Below, piece by piece: positions 50,170-62,542 of a stretch of 64,000 nt of DNA (positions are counted from its first letter, which is position 1; every line of letters begins with the position of its first letter). A program made the position numbers and the translations under genes. The stretch comes from Marchantia polymorpha subsp. ruderalis (taxonomy: Eukaryota > Streptophyta > Marchantiopsida > Marchantiales > Marchantiaceae). The notes beneath the pieces are model-generated. The model was not told the origin of the DNA. It did no database searches and saw only the letters and a list, made by a program, of their open reading frames with translations. The stretch covers positions 26,176,501-26,240,500 of the forward strand of contig AP031351.1 of the NCBI GenBank assembly GCA_037833965.1, given 5' to 3'.

Positions 50170-53100
50170 GGTGAGTTCGGATGTGGCCTTTTAGATCTTC
50201 AAGTGGGTTTCCCGTTTAGGAGATAGGTAGTCAAAGAAATCTTAGTTTTTGTCTTAATGAACACGAATGACAAACTTCCTGTGAAATCTCGCATACAGCT
50301 TTAAGGTCTTAGAACAATGTGTCAAAATCTTTTCCAGGAGTCTGAAATCTCTAATTTAAGTTGTCATTCCTTGTAAACATTCGCAGAATCCATATTACAA
50401 TTCCTTCTAAACACTATCCACAATAGAATTGACCCCAATTGGCATATCTTCAATGGAATCGCAATCTTATCATGATATTTGGCAAATGCTATGAACGATA
50501 ATAGAGCTCGAAAGTCTGTGTTACGCTGTTTCCAGCTACAGGTGCGCAATCATATCAACTTATTTCAAGTCTTCGACACTGCACATCGGTGGCTTTTGAC
50601 GGGAAATTTGTCAAACTCTAAGCTGCTTATGATATGTACATTCACAAGTAACTGAAGACTTTTTCTTGTCTTTTACCACTAGTGTGGTAACATTGACTTT
50701 GTAAAGCATTATAATATTGTAATGAATAAAGCTCGGGTATAATATGAGGCACTTCTTCATATCACCCTCAAAAGAAGACTTGCTCGAGTATAAATGTGAA
50801 ATGTAGGATGTCAAGACTTCGACATCTTCCAACCTAAGGATATTAATCTGCAAGGATGGACCACTTCTGTTCTGATCAACAGTCGATGCTTATCTTATGA
50901 CATTTCTTGTCGAATGTTGCTGTGATACACGGTGTCAAGTCAAAAGGCTATTTCACTCAGATACTAGAAACTGTAGTTACAGCAAGTGAACACGCCAGAG
51001 ATGTAGATCTCGTGCTCAAGTGGATGCATTATTCATAATTCGACGAATATCTTCGCATGAAGGCAAGAAATTGACACCATAAACAACGAGGTCTTACACA
51101 TGGCGCACTAGATTTCAAATTCGGCAACCAATTGGTTTTTAATCTTGGCTCAGCCATCGATGTAAGGTCAATCAAATCGTTTCCTTGGCTTTCAGTAACG
51201 TCACCCGTAATCGAAGACATGATAATGGATCTTCACACAAGTATACCGCTGCACTTACAGCTCCAGATGCTGCTCGTCTGGAATCCACAGAGCTTCCAAG
51301 AAACTAAAATTATGCTGTGCCTTTTTTCACCATAATTAATCACTGACATCAAGCTTTGATTTTACCAAGACCTGTTGATTTACAGTATGACATGCAAAGG
51401 CTTGTGCAAGGCGGCTCAGCTTTCATCCTCAAGTCAAACTTTAGCAATGGGTGCATTTAGCACTGAATGCCCTGTTTTCCTTTTCATCGCTCACTCATTA
51501 CTTCTGCTCGACTGAGTGAATAAATAATGCTGGCATCGAAAGGCCAACTTTTGCACCTTTTAAGTTTTACTGTTGAATTCGCAGGTGGTAATTCATCGGA
51601 TGGCTTCTGTGCTAATTATCGAACGTCCTTGCCTTTCCTGCCGGAGTAAAGTCAAAACACCCGGTCAATTCGGAGGGATTGCCAAGGTCAAAGTCTACAG
51701 CATTTTACAGTTGAAAATCTCTTGTTGATGCATGATGGGATGCGTATGAATGGGTCTGTGCATATATGCACAGAAATTGATCACGGATGTCTGATTAGTG
51801 CCACCTTACAAGCTGTAAAATAAGCCAGTAGACTTTGAAATCACTCAGGAGTTGACCGATGAATCTTAATTACAACGGAATTACACCAGGACATCAATGT
51901 TGCTGCTTGTCTGTCCACAGGTGTACCCTTTCAGTCAAGTCTTAATGAGCATTAGGATGTGACTATACAAATTCAGGAGACCTTTACATCGATTGAATCG
52001 AAGGACTCCAGAGCTAGCACTGTTTCGAGGGTTCTTCGTCCATGCCGTGCGTAGTCCATCTTGTCGTCACTCGATCCTTGAGCACTTCGTAAAGGAGTAG
52101 ATCAGTGCAATGTTTTGACCTTCAAATCTATTCAGCAAGTCTTGACCAAAAGTCACGGTGAACCAAGACATTACAATCGACAACACGTAAGCATCCCGGT
52201 TTTTAAGACAGCCTTTGCTGGAGTAGGTATTTGTTGACACGAAAATCATCAATGTCCACAAAAGATCTTATCGTGTTGTTTTCAGTCTCAAATCATAGTT
52301 CATCTCAAATTGACTCGCATTGTACATACCGTGTGCCTGATGGACGCTTTCTTCGTGGAGATTGCTGGAATTGCAAGTGCTACAGTTGATCGGTTTGAGT
52401 TCTCTGCTTCGAGATTGGAACTAAAGAGATCGTAATGTTACAGGATTTAATTCCAATTGTTTACGTTCATGATTTTCAGCGTTTGGACACCTTTGCTTTC
52501 AGCTTTGAGCTTCTGAGAGCTGTATGGCCCTGATTAGTAGTGTGTGCTGTTGCACATTATAGAGACTTTGATGATGTCTGGAGGGTTATTTTAGGAAGAT
52601 TCTCACCCCGGACGAGAATAAATCAGAGGCATTGGAGATACAGAATATCCAGAGTGCGTAACACTGGAATAAGTCTATAGATGGGTGTGGTATGTACATT
52701 TTGCGGGAGAGGGTTGTGGCTCCTCGTTATTCAATGCAACAAGCGGTGACAATCAGAGGCAGGGTGTAGCAAAGGATGATTTTATTTAGTCAAAATTTGA
52801 TTGTCACTGTTTTGTAGGTAGCAAGAGATTAACATACAGAAACTACGCTGAATTTTCTACATATTATCCAGATTTAACAAAGCTGTTCTCACATCTCGTG
52901 GTAATACAGTATGGATTGACAAACAGGTAGAATCCAGCGTGACGAGCGTATCGTCGGAATTGACCACTCACTCTACGAACTGCTACATTGACGAAGTTAT
53001 CATAACCGCTGATTATCAAGGAAAGGAAGCAGTGATTAGTGCTGATTACACAACCAAACGCAATTTTTCGCAAAGACGCTTTCAATACTAGTGATGGGGA

Positions 53101-54274
53101 TGATCAAGTTCCTATAATTTTCAGGAGTGGCATTTACTCGTCACAAACTGTTATGAAATAATAACTTTCTTACAATGTATATACTAATCGCTGCTAACAT
53201 GTCAGAATAGAGTCTACTTTCAATAATTACTACTTCCTTCCCGTCTCGGGATATTTAAATTTGTACTAACTGTTGATGCACATTATATAATGTTATATTA
53301 AGTCATCATTTTATTTCTAAGCGTTTACTGAAGATTGAAGTTGTTCTCACTTTTTGGCAATATTCTCTCGTAAGAAGCCCTTCAATTTTGCAAATAAAGG
53401 CTGCAAATTGGAATGTTCCATTCGTACGATATTCAATCAAAGTTGACCGTTTCGGTTTTTCTGGTGTATTATTCGAGAAACTATCATAGACTGCTCTCAA
53501 AATACAAACATTTATGTCCTCCCCGTTTTGCAACACCCTTACAGAAGGATGCAGCAAAATGAAAACAAAATGATCAAAAATATGAGTTCAATGAAAATCA
53601 CGTTCGGCAGAATGCTAAACGCGTGCGCAATGAATTCTCTGATGTCTGCGGCAGGGATGCCTACTAGCGACATCTTATTTATACTGTTAATGAGAGAGTA
53701 CACAGAAAGTTTTCAGCTCACTCCGGATCCACGACTGCGATTTTCAGGATCCCCAGCGCACGAACAATCCATTACGGTACACAAACATGGAGACAACATG
53801 TGAAGCTTAGTACTGCCGAGACTAGGAGAACGGCAATGGAGCAGCATAGAGGCTTCATGGAGAAGCGTTAGTAGATAGGAAAGAGGAGAATCAAAGAGCT
53901 CGTGTTGTTATTGAAAGACGATAAGATGCCACATAGTAAAGGCAGAGATGGGAGGAAACCAGATCCTGACCACACAAATTTTGCAGACAAGCGAAACAAT
54001 GTTTATGTACACAAGCTACTTACATCAACCGCGATTGCGATCAAACCTGGTGAGGAATCCAGGAGTTATGACAAAACAAACCTCATATGCAATCTAGCGG
54101 CTACACTTCCATCTCAGACTAAATCTTTTTCCAATCCTGACAATCCCCGCGTTTCTTGCCTCCCTAGCTCGAGCGAATTCACCTGTCTGGTCTTTCCCGA
54201 TTCAAGACAACTGGGTATCACGAGCTTGGAGAACAGCCGCTCATTATGCTTGAAATCAATTCTGATGAACTCAC
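50170..54274. other. Gene-poor stretch
   Basis: About 4 kb with short frames only. No domain, repeat array, transposon end or RNA gene was recognised. A 176-codon frame at 53902-54432 overlaps the minus-strand gene at 54275-54547 and has no motif. Confidence 0.5.
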
Positions 54275-54547
54275 TTACTGCTCCTTCTTGGTCTCCGGTT
54301 GCTTCTCCGCCCCGTGATCCTTCTTGTACTCTTCAGCAAACACGGGTGCGACATCGCTCTTCACAACTCCCTCCCCTGCAACGGATTGAGGGGGTGGCGA
54401 CGTCTCGCCTGAGTCCTGCACGCTCTTCGTGACATCAACTTCGTGAAGAATTTCCTCCTTCACGTCGTGAAGTGGGTCCTCCTGAATCAGCTTCTCCTCG
54501 TCCTTGATCATCTGCTGCACCTCCTTGTCTGGCACTCCTTGAGACAT
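54275..54547 (-). CDS. Small acidic hydrophilic protein, unrecognised
   Basis: The frame has 90 codons from an ATG in good context (AACAATG) to TGA. It starts MSQGVPDKEVQQMIKDEEKL, continues rich in Glu, Asp, Lys and Val, and has no hydrophobic segment or Cys. The first half could form a helix; the second (SGETSPPPQSVAGEG onward) looks disordered. The composition resembles small stress-related or disordered plant proteins, but no family motif was recognised. The coding-like composition and clean start make it a credible gene. It lies 1.1 kb upstream of the RAB3GAP2-like gene and is divergent from it. Confidence 0.55.
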   Translation of the reverse strand: MSQGVPDKEVQQMIKDEEKLIQEDPLHDVKEEILHEVDVTKSVQDSGETSPPPQSVAGEGVVKSDVAPVFAEEYKKDHGAEKQPETKKEQ

Positions 54548-55305
54548 TGTTGCAGAATGCTGTCAGATCCGTATAAGAAGAAATCCTTGCCCGAAGTCAG
54601 TAACTTTTCAAGACTGATGCACCTGAATCGTTTGAATCCTGTCAGAGCACAATATTGATCGAAGACAATTTGTTGAATTTTGATGTGTGTGCTCAGTCCT
54701 CTTTATACGAAGCAAAGATGGAGTGGATTCAGTCCATACTCGGGAGTGAGGGAATCATTGCTAGATTCGCGAAATCGCAAGGCAGATCTACACCCTCAGA
54801 TCTCAGATCCAACGGACAGTCTTGTTGATTCGCATGATAAGTAATGAGCATACTTGGAGAGGGGTTTTCCTTCTCGGTTTGCCCACCACGTGGCGTGCAT
54901 GGGTTGAGGCACTTGGCAACAAGATCGAGTCCGCGTCACCATCATAGGTCCTGTTTGAGGTGTTCTGGCGGCCCGTGATTCGCGAGTAAGTTCTGTAATT
55001 AATCTTACCCTCCTGAGGGTAACAACCGAGCCGACAGAAACTGGTCTGAACAGCCAAACATTCCAATCTAACGGTGGGAGATGTATCTCCCCCCTCATCC
55101 CACGGACACGATGTGATAAATAACGCAAGGACAAAATACGCCCATCAGATCGAAAAGGCTCCAATCTTAAGACGAACTCTATATTTACCAGAGTAAGTCT
55201 TGCCCCCCCGACGCCCGCAGTATCATCGGACGGTACAATCTCGTCCAGGTATTACAACAATTTGATCTGACCGCTGTGAGTGGAAGTAAGAGCTGCACGT
55301 GCTCT

Positions 55306-55340
55306 TCTCCTTCTCGTAAGAACTTCTTACGAGAAGGAGA
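55306..55340. repeat. Perfect palindrome, 17-bp arms
   Basis: Left arm TCTCCTTCTCGTAAGAA pairs exactly with TTCTTACGAGAAGGAGA across a single C. It lies about 350 bases upstream of the RAB3GAP2-like start codon. Confidence 0.85.
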
Positions 55341-55344
55341 GGAC

Positions 55345-55365
55345 TCACTTCTTACTAAGAAGTGA
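55345..55365. repeat. Second adjacent palindrome, 10-bp arms
   Basis: TCACTTCTTA pairs exactly with TAAGAAGTGA across a single C, only four bases after the first palindrome. Both share the CTTCTTA/TAAGAAG core. Confidence 0.85.
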
Positions 55366-55688
55366 TTCTTGTGGGGACCACAGAAACGGTCCAGTGGATG
55401 CGGTCGAAGTTGGAGGCCTGGTGTGAACATGGGAGTGCGTACTGCGTAGATGGTGGGACCCACGATGGACGCCGCGGTGGGTCCCGTCGAGGGACAGTAG
55501 TCCTCGAGGAGAGCGAGGGTCGTAGCGAGGAACTTGGAGCCTGGAAAAGGAGCAAGATTGGGTGCGCGGAGACCCCATTTTCATCGAGGAAAGTGAGAGG
55601 TCATCGAAGCGAGGACCAGGGGAAGGACGGTCCCTAGGGTTCGGCATCCTTCCATTCGTCCATTCTTCGATCGATCGAGAGTGGATGT

Positions 55689-58600
55689 ATGGCTACTGTG
55701 AAGGGAGTGCAGTATTGCGGCTGGGTGATCGCAGATAATGAGCCTCTGGAGGATGTGGGTGCCGGGTTTGTGGGATGGTTGGACAGTCCGGACCTGGTAA
55801 TCGCCATGACGTGGTCCCAAATGGCGATCGCCAAAAAATACACTCTGGTGATGCAACTGAAATGGAAACGTCACGGTGATTTTACTCCTGTGACCATCCG
55901 GGTCGGAAACCCTGATGTGTTCGAAGAGAATGTGACGAGTATGGAGTGGCTGGTGTTCAGCGATTTCACTGTCCTAGCAGTGGGGACGTCCGCTGGCGCT
56001 CTCAGAATTTATACGGAGCAGGGCACCCTCTTATTTCAACAGGTATGTATATATGGTCTAAAATTGAGGTTTGTGAACCGCAAAGTGGACTGAGACTTGT
56101 GTGGAAACTGCGTATAAATCTGTAGACCTCGAAATATGAATGCAAACTGCTCTCTTCACAGCAGTGAAGCGAAAGCTGAGGTTTTGAGTAAAGCCTGAGA
56201 AATTAACTCCAGTCTTTCTGCATTGATCGTCAACTAGCTGAGCCTAATGGAAGAGACCCCACATTCCCTTCAAATTTGAAACTCCATTCCGGAATCCCTA
56301 TTCTCAAGAGGAAATCCTGGCTGTTTTATAAAGAAAAGACCTTGGATGGAGAATTCTTTACGGTTGCTGTGTCTGGGGGCAACTTGATGGAATGAGGCAG
56401 GGAAAGCAGATATACGAAGAAATTGCCAATTATTCAAATCCACATTTGACATTTTCTATCAGCGGAGATGATGTAAATTGGAGGAAGATAATGAAATGTA
56501 ATGCAACTTCGAGTTTCTCTCTCATTATCCTGTGCACCAAGTCTCCTTTCTACAAGGAGAGAATATACTCTGACTCACTTTCGAGATTGATTTTCGCCGC
56601 TCTTGATGTTGTCCTGCTCGTAAACATGCTCAGCAGATTGCGTCCACATGTTTTGAAGATCACATTAAGTAGGAAGCTCACTACTCCTGTGATGATAGAG
56701 TTGTAATTAGAGTCCTTCATTCACTACTGAGGAGAAACTAATATTCTGACTGGGATTTACTGTCTTTTGCAGCAATTCAACTCTGGTCCACTGCTTCGAC
56801 TACGAGCACGACAGGATGGGAATATTGTTGTGGGTCTTACCGCTTCTGAGGATGTCTGCCTCGTCTTTCCCAAGGCCATAGCGAGAATTGATGTTGTGGA
56901 TCTTCACGTAAGGATAACAAATTTACTCTGTTCTCATGTGTGCTGACTTAGAAGGCTTTCGAGCCCACTGTTTCATGCATAACCAAGCTCCGTTATGCAC
57001 GGCATCGTTTGCTGATATGAGCTACAATCCATGTCCACAAGGAATGGTGTGAAGTATGATGTTCAGTTGGAAGTCTCACAGACATGAGGAGTCGTGTCCA
57101 CAAGTATTGGACTTAGCAAGTTCAGTCCAACCTTTCACACATGTCAGGGTGTAATCTGTCCGCAAGAAAACTGAGGGTTTCAGTTTGAACTGTTTGTGAT
57201 ATTCGTTTGCTTGTGACTTACGTGCAGCTTAGGGCAACACTCAGACTCACACTGTTTTATGTATCAGACTGTGCTACGGAAGTGCCAGGCGCGATATGAT
57301 AGAGTTAATCGAAGGTCGGGAGAGCTGCATCGAAGCGAAAGCTTTAGCCTGCGGTTGCCGTATGAAATGTGGAACGTGGGCAAGTCAACAGCATCTAGTT
57401 ACATCGCTGATGGGGCTCTTGCATGCGTCATGGCCCCTCCACTTTTGGAGCATCAGGTATATCCTCGGACGATTGGAATGAGTTTACTGTTTACGGACTA
57501 TTTTCAGTAGCTTCTGACAGGACATTCAGTTTTATTAAAGAGATTCGCTTCTATGACAGCTGAAACGCCATTATTGTGCACTCACCGTTGGAGAGGATTG
57601 TACCCTAGCTGCGTTCAGGTACTTCTCTTCTTGCCTCACCTTTTACTTGATTAATGGTAAATGGTAAATGGACTACAAGCAGGACCTTAAAAGATCAATT
57701 GTCCATTCCAAAACTTTTTTCGCAAATTTTCCAATTCTCTGGGAAGTTGTCAATTTGTATTGCTCAGCTCATCGTTACGTGCCAACAGGGTGTCAGGGGA
57801 GAAGAGAGACTCCTTCGCAGGTATCGTGTTCGACAAGGTAATGCCTGCTGCCATTTCGACATTTTCTCATCTAACCAAGAGATTTTGGAAAACTGACCCA
57901 ACGTCGGAAGCGAACAGACCTACAGAAGTTGCCTCCCAGGCTTTTGGACGAGGTAAGTGCAAGTACTTTATACCTGCCTATAACTGACTCTATTCATGCT
58001 TTTTGGGCATTTTTCATTCCATTCTGAATTTGGAGGACTTTCCCCCGGCACTGATGGTCAGATTAATCACAGTTCCTGATTTCGGGTTAACTCTGGAAGC
58101 AGGTTAGCTGTTGAAGAACTCAAGTCATTTGTACTTGGATATTGTTGTTCACGTTTTTCACCGGAGCTCTTAACTGTGATGCAGCAACGTTGATAACGAC
58201 TCTACGTGACAAACAGAGGAAGGGATTGAGTCTTGCACTGTCCTCGAGTGGTTCGTTGGCAGCCGTTACGGATTCTCTTGGTCGCATATCATTGATCGAT
58301 GTCCAAGCTCTTGTCGTTGTGCGGCTGTGGAAGGTAGTATTCCAGATTATGATGATTGATGTTTTTGGGTCTAGAACCGGTTGCGTACTTAAGTGCCCTC
58401 GTTTTGCCCTTCTTCTCTGTACAAACTGAGAAACGACTAACGAGTCGTTTCTCTTTCTGTTCCGTATGTTCGTGATCTGTTTCAAACTTCGGATGATGAT
58501 GGACCTGAATATTTTTAGGAGCAGAAATTTTCTCCGTTAAAGATTTCTAGAGACGCTACGAATGTTGATAATATTTCTCAATGAAATCTTCTGCAACATC

Positions 58601-60049
58601 ACCTTGTAGTGTCACCCTAGGTTTTCGAAATCAGCATGTTATACCTCTAGAGAATACGACAAGTTAGCGATGATGAAGTAGAGATGTATCAATATTGGGA
58701 ATATACTCGTCAATCTGTGGACAGCGCAATAATTGATCTAGCTCAGATACCTCCACGTCAACGGTAGCCAAGTCTTAGATAAGGTAAATTGCGCAGGGGT
58801 ATAGAGAAGCACACTGCGTGTTTCTGGAAGCACCTGTGGATGGAAGAGCGGAATACGAGATTGTGCAGTCTAGGAGGAGGAGACGATTCGTCAGAGATGA
58901 GTTCAAACTCTGCCTGGCAATACACGCTCCTCGAAGGGGTGTCGTTGAGGTATGCATATTTCTTTCCATGCTACCGATAACCGAAGCTTCTTGCTACCTC
59001 ACTCTATGCTTTGAATCCGTATGTTAGATTTCTAGAATAGCCCTCCAGTGTCTTACATATAGCTTGAGGCCCTGCGTGATTTTGACCTCAATTGGTGTGA
59101 CCGACTGTTTGTGAACCGACTGGACTTATCTTATACGCTTGTACACATGTTCTGAAGGTATGGCAGATGCGATACGGGGCTCGACTCATGATCGTAAAGT
59201 GCACTGAAGGATGCAGGCTTTTGCAGCCCACCTGCAAGTTCAGCTTCTCTAATGAGTTAACTCTGGAGTCGGTGGATGAAGATGAGTATATACCGGCTCA
59301 AGTGTATATGTTTCAAGGAAATGCTGGAGTACTGCAGCTTCTGAACCCTTTTGCACGATCCACATGGTGAGTGGTTCTTTCTTACTTCTAGGCTTACAGG
59401 ATTGATGGTCCAAAGGCTATGGGCGGTATATACTTAGCATTATACGTTTTGTTCTTATAATACCCTTCCGTTCGTTAGTTCATACAGGATTAATTCTTTA
59501 ACCCCTTCTATTGGTTGTGCAAACAGATAAGGCAGAAGTCAGGCTTCATCATGCACGGATCAGGTTCAATGACGCATTGAAAATTCGAGTGCTTGTGAGT
59601 GTTCCTACGCTTTTCCTGTTATCTTTTTCCTGCATTCATGAACAACCGCATGGGTAACAGAATATGACTTGCTTTTAGATTATAGACAAAATCGTCATTG
59701 ATGACACCTGGCTTCGAATTATGTTCTACAATATCCCTGACGAATAGATCTTTCTAATATCATTTTTAGTACATGTTGAATTTCACCTATTTCTGGTAAA
59801 GCAAAGCTGGATGAACTTTCAGGTGTTCTGCCTTTTCAGTCTGTTCCTTCTTGTCCATTCGATCATAAAAAACTGTTGAGCACAATACTGAATGTTCTAG
59901 AGCGACTGGAAGCCCATGAACTGACTCCTAATAGAAAATTTATTTCCTTATTTGGCAGTAAACGGACATATTATCCGACGGCTCTCCATCAGATACTTCT
60001 AGTGCCGATCCTTTCCAGATCACAGTTTCTTCAGCTTGTTCACGAGTGA
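55689..60049 (+). CDS. RAB3GAP2: Rab3GAP regulatory subunit-like protein (RAB3GAP2 N-terminal domain)
   Basis: This is a homologue of the non-catalytic subunit of the Rab3 GTPase-activating complex, which in animals pairs with RAB3GAP1 and acts on Rab3/Rab18. Its plant role is little known. Exons: 55689-56042, 56773-56907, 57268-57456, 57560-57618, 57789-57952, 58185-58333, 58797-58949, 59158-59366, then less certain 59543-59594 and 59840-60049. All join in phase, giving 557 residues. Family-like blocks are MEWLVFSDFTVLAVGTSAGA, LRLPYEMWNV, APPLLEHQ, SLALSSSGSLAAVTDSLGR, DVQALVVVRLWKGYREAHCV and LCLAIHAPRRGVVEVWQMR. Together they fit the beta-propeller-like N-terminal domain. The protein is far shorter than the human subunit (about 1390 residues); plant members seem to consist mainly of this domain. 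The last two exons rest on splice phase only. Confidence 0.85.
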
Positions 60050-61579
60050 ATTTGATTTTGTCCCGGTGAACGACGAAGCGTTGGTATTTGTCATGCGTAT
60101 CATCAACGAGATGTCAATAATTCAAGAGTTCGCTTTTATGCTGTCTGTATATAATTACTGGTTGTGACTCTCTCTGGCTAAATAGCCAAATTATAAGCAT
60201 GTGTAAGTTCACATTAGGCTAGATTATGCACAATGTACAGTAGAAGAAAAATCAAGAATGTCGTCAAGTGGTGCGGTTGGGACACACCTTTTGAAGCACT
60301 GATCGGCACAGTAGATATAGTAAGACCTTTGTTTAGAATCTTAGGCTAAGAACATCAAGCAGACAGTCTGTGCCTATGTGCAAGATAAAAAATTGCGTGT
60401 TTGACTTCACCTTGCGTGATGCATGGGCTTCATTTCCGAACCTGATTTCGCAGAGGTGCTTATTCGAATATAGATCTTATAACCGAACACGACGTTATAA
60501 CAAATGGTGGAATTATTTGGCGGTTTAATATGGTCCTGAAGAGCTGAACGTGGTTTTGAACCGTGGAACAACTTCAGGGTGTTTTACAATCATACTTGAC
60601 TGATCACAGTACCATGCATGCAAGAAGATGGCGCTACAAATATCACCACTGTAAACCGCATCTTCAAGGCTCACTCGTCATTTTGAACGTCTCGGACGAA
60701 TCGAGCAACAGAGCTGTGTATAATGTCCGTACCAAGTGAAGAGCCGCAGCTCAAAGTTGAAGTACGCCACCACTGTCTTCCTAGAAGCCGAGGTTCATGG
60801 CCCAAATTTGATATGTTGATAGCGGGAACTCACGTGTTATTGCCGGCTGTCTTCTGACAATCAATCAGAGTCCAAGAAGCTGTTTGAACACGAAAATATT
60901 TTGCCCAGGAGTTGTGAAACTCCGGATTTGACACGTTCGGTCTCAAGTCATAGTATGGCACCTGCCTTGTGCATGACTAGCATGTTCGGAGGACGAAATG
61001 TAAGTTGAGTTTTCGGCTCAGTATGCCCGTAGCAGACGTCAAAGAAATTACTCGTGAAGCTGCGAACCATTCTGTCACCTCAACTTGGAAATGGTGCCCA
61101 GCACTCGCACCCTCTTGAGCAATCTTTCTATCGAAGGAAGGCACTGCAGGGACTCACGTCCACTACACGGGGTCAATCATGATTCTTTCGTTTGCTTCAG
61201 GCGATGTTCTCATACGGAATCGGGCGTCATCTCCTGGAGTCGAGCCAGCGTCCACTTCATGTCGTGGGATTTCACTCGCCATATATTTCTGATTTTTATT
61301 TGATAAGTTCTGTGTATGTTTCCTTCACGGACCTAGATTGATACAGCTGGTGAGAAGTCCTCTTGCCGCAAAGAAGATCTGGAAAACAGGGTACGTGCAA
61401 GCCTTTTGTTTCCTTTGACCCAACTGTGTAGTGTACAACTTCCACCTTCACGAGCTTCGGATGGACCTTGCGCCATGTCTGAGGCACAATGGGGGGTGAG
61501 GGATGGCTGTTCAGAGGAGCTCATCAAATCTATGTATATACAACCTACACTGGAAAAGGTGCTACTCATACTGCAGTGC
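60050..61579. other. Intergenic between convergent genes
   Basis: This region holds the 3' flanks of the RAB3GAP2-like (+) and NHL (-) genes. Short frames only. No repeats or RNA genes were recognised. Confidence 0.5.
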
Positions 61580-62185
61580 TCAACAGCCCGCGAGGCATTT
61601 GAAATCCAGGACTTCGCATTTCTGGTACACAAGCTGGGACCCGGAGGCAATTTGGGGACTGATGCTCACTTTGCACTCTATGCGTGCATCAAACTTGTCG
61701 CTCTTCAGGCCAGATATGTCCTTCCATTGGGTTCTTACGTCCACATCGATGGAAAGCGTGAGCAGCCCACTGTTTCGAGCGTCTGCCAATTCTGCTCCCT
61801 CGCTCGCACCGAGCTCGATGTTGGCGGGGCTCGACCTGAAGCTCCCATGGATATACGTGGAATTCTTGGTTCCCTGATCGAATCCTGCAGCCTTGCCATG
61901 GCCCATGTTCACTTGCTTCCAGTGCACCGAGAAATAGAAGTCGTCGTAGTAGAGGTGCATCTTCTTGCCTTGATTGCGAGTCTCCATCGTGAACGTGCTC
62001 TCGGTGTTCACCTTCGACGAAGCCAGGCTCTCGTCCAGGCCCGCGAGCTGGAAATCCAGCACCTGGAAAAAGGGCACTGCCAGATACCTTCCGGCTCCGA
62101 TGTAGAAGCCGAAGAGGGCCAGCCCCAAGATGCAGATGGACACGCAGAGGCCTATACATGCGTACTTCTTGAACGACTTCGACAT
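61580..62185 (-). CDS. NDR1/HIN1-like (LEA_2) membrane protein
   Basis: This single-exon frame of 201 residues starts at the ATG at 62185. It has a short basic cytosolic start (MSKSFKKY), one transmembrane helix (IGLCVSICILGLALFGFYIG), then a LEA_2-type domain with PFFQVLDFQLAGL, TRNQGKKMHLYYDD, an immunoglobulin-like strand pattern and a late KDISGLKSDKFDARIECKVS block. The NHL family acts at the plasma membrane in defence and stress responses. The frame stays open upstream of the chosen ATG to an in-frame TGA near 62338, but has no earlier ATG. A small signal-peptide-like frame lies just upstream and could be a uORF. Potential N-glycosylation sequons (NST and others) are present after the membrane span. 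I am confident of the family, less so of any subgroup. Confidence 0.85.
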   Translation of the reverse strand: MSKSFKKYACIGLCVSICILGLALFGFYIGAGRYLAVPFFQVLDFQLAGLDESLASSKVNTESTFTMETRNQGKKMHLYYDDFYFSVHWKQVNMGHGKAAGFDQGTKNSTYIHGSFRSSPANIELGASEGAELADARNSGLLTLSIDVDVRTQWKDISGLKSDKFDARIECKVSISPQIASGSQLVYQKCEVLDFKCLAGC

Positions 62186-62310
62186 TGCGGCTCTTCCTGC
62201 TTCTAAGCTCTCTCTCGGACTCGGACCTCCTCGATTTCTCGGAATCTCATCAGTATGCGAAAGTAGTTCTTCTCCGCTGTGCGAGTTGACAGACAAATTT
62301 TCTCTTGAGT

Positions 62311-62397
62311 CTACGGCCTCCGGAGATCGAGTCGATCAGCCTCTGCTGCATGCACTGAGAGCACGGCGAGGATGATGACGAGGATCGTGATCGACAT
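62311..62397 (-). CDS. 28-residue signal-peptide-like small frame (possible uORF)
   Basis: An ATG at 62397 opens a frame reading MSITILVIILAVLSVHAAEA and then DRLDLRRP and a stop. It looks like a secretory signal peptide with an Ala-x-Ala cleavage site and an 8-10 residue mature tail. It ends 125 bases upstream of the NHL start on the same strand. It could be an upstream frame that limits NHL translation, a secreted micropeptide, a first exon of another gene, or chance. Confidence 0.35.
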   Translation of the reverse strand: MSITILVIILAVLSVHAAEADRLDLRRP

Positions 62398-62509
62398 CGA
62401 GCCTCCGAGCAGATTTGCATGTGGATGACTGCCTTTCCGGGTGCTCTGCTTATATGATGGCATCGTTGGAATCGACGACAGCGGGTCCGCACCGGAAGAT
62501 TGGCAGCAG

Positions 62510-62542
62510 CCGTCGGTGCTGCTCTGAATCTGAACTTGTGCT
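62510..62542. repeat. 33-bp dispersed repeat, copy 1
   Basis: This segment, starting CCGTCGGTGCTGCTCTGAAT, is repeated exactly at 63393-63425, in the same orientation. The flanks differ, so the shared piece has sharp edges. Confidence 0.85.

Larger units (their letters stand above)
54548..55688. promoter_or_regulatory. Shared upstream region of two divergent genes
   Basis: This interval lies between the minus-strand acidic protein gene and the plus-strand RAB3GAP2-like gene, so both promoters probably sit here. It contains two adjacent near-perfect palindromes, listed separately. No coding frame with a domain was seen. Confidence 0.4.

Noticed and set aside
54275..54432. Plus-strand frame 53902-54432 overlapping the small acidic gene
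   Set aside because: The plus frame has no motif or good start context; the minus frame has both a good start and coding-like composition.
61406..62206. 266-codon open frame on the plus strand
   Set aside because: It is the antisense shadow of the NHL/LEA_2 gene, whose membrane span and domain read clearly on the minus strand.
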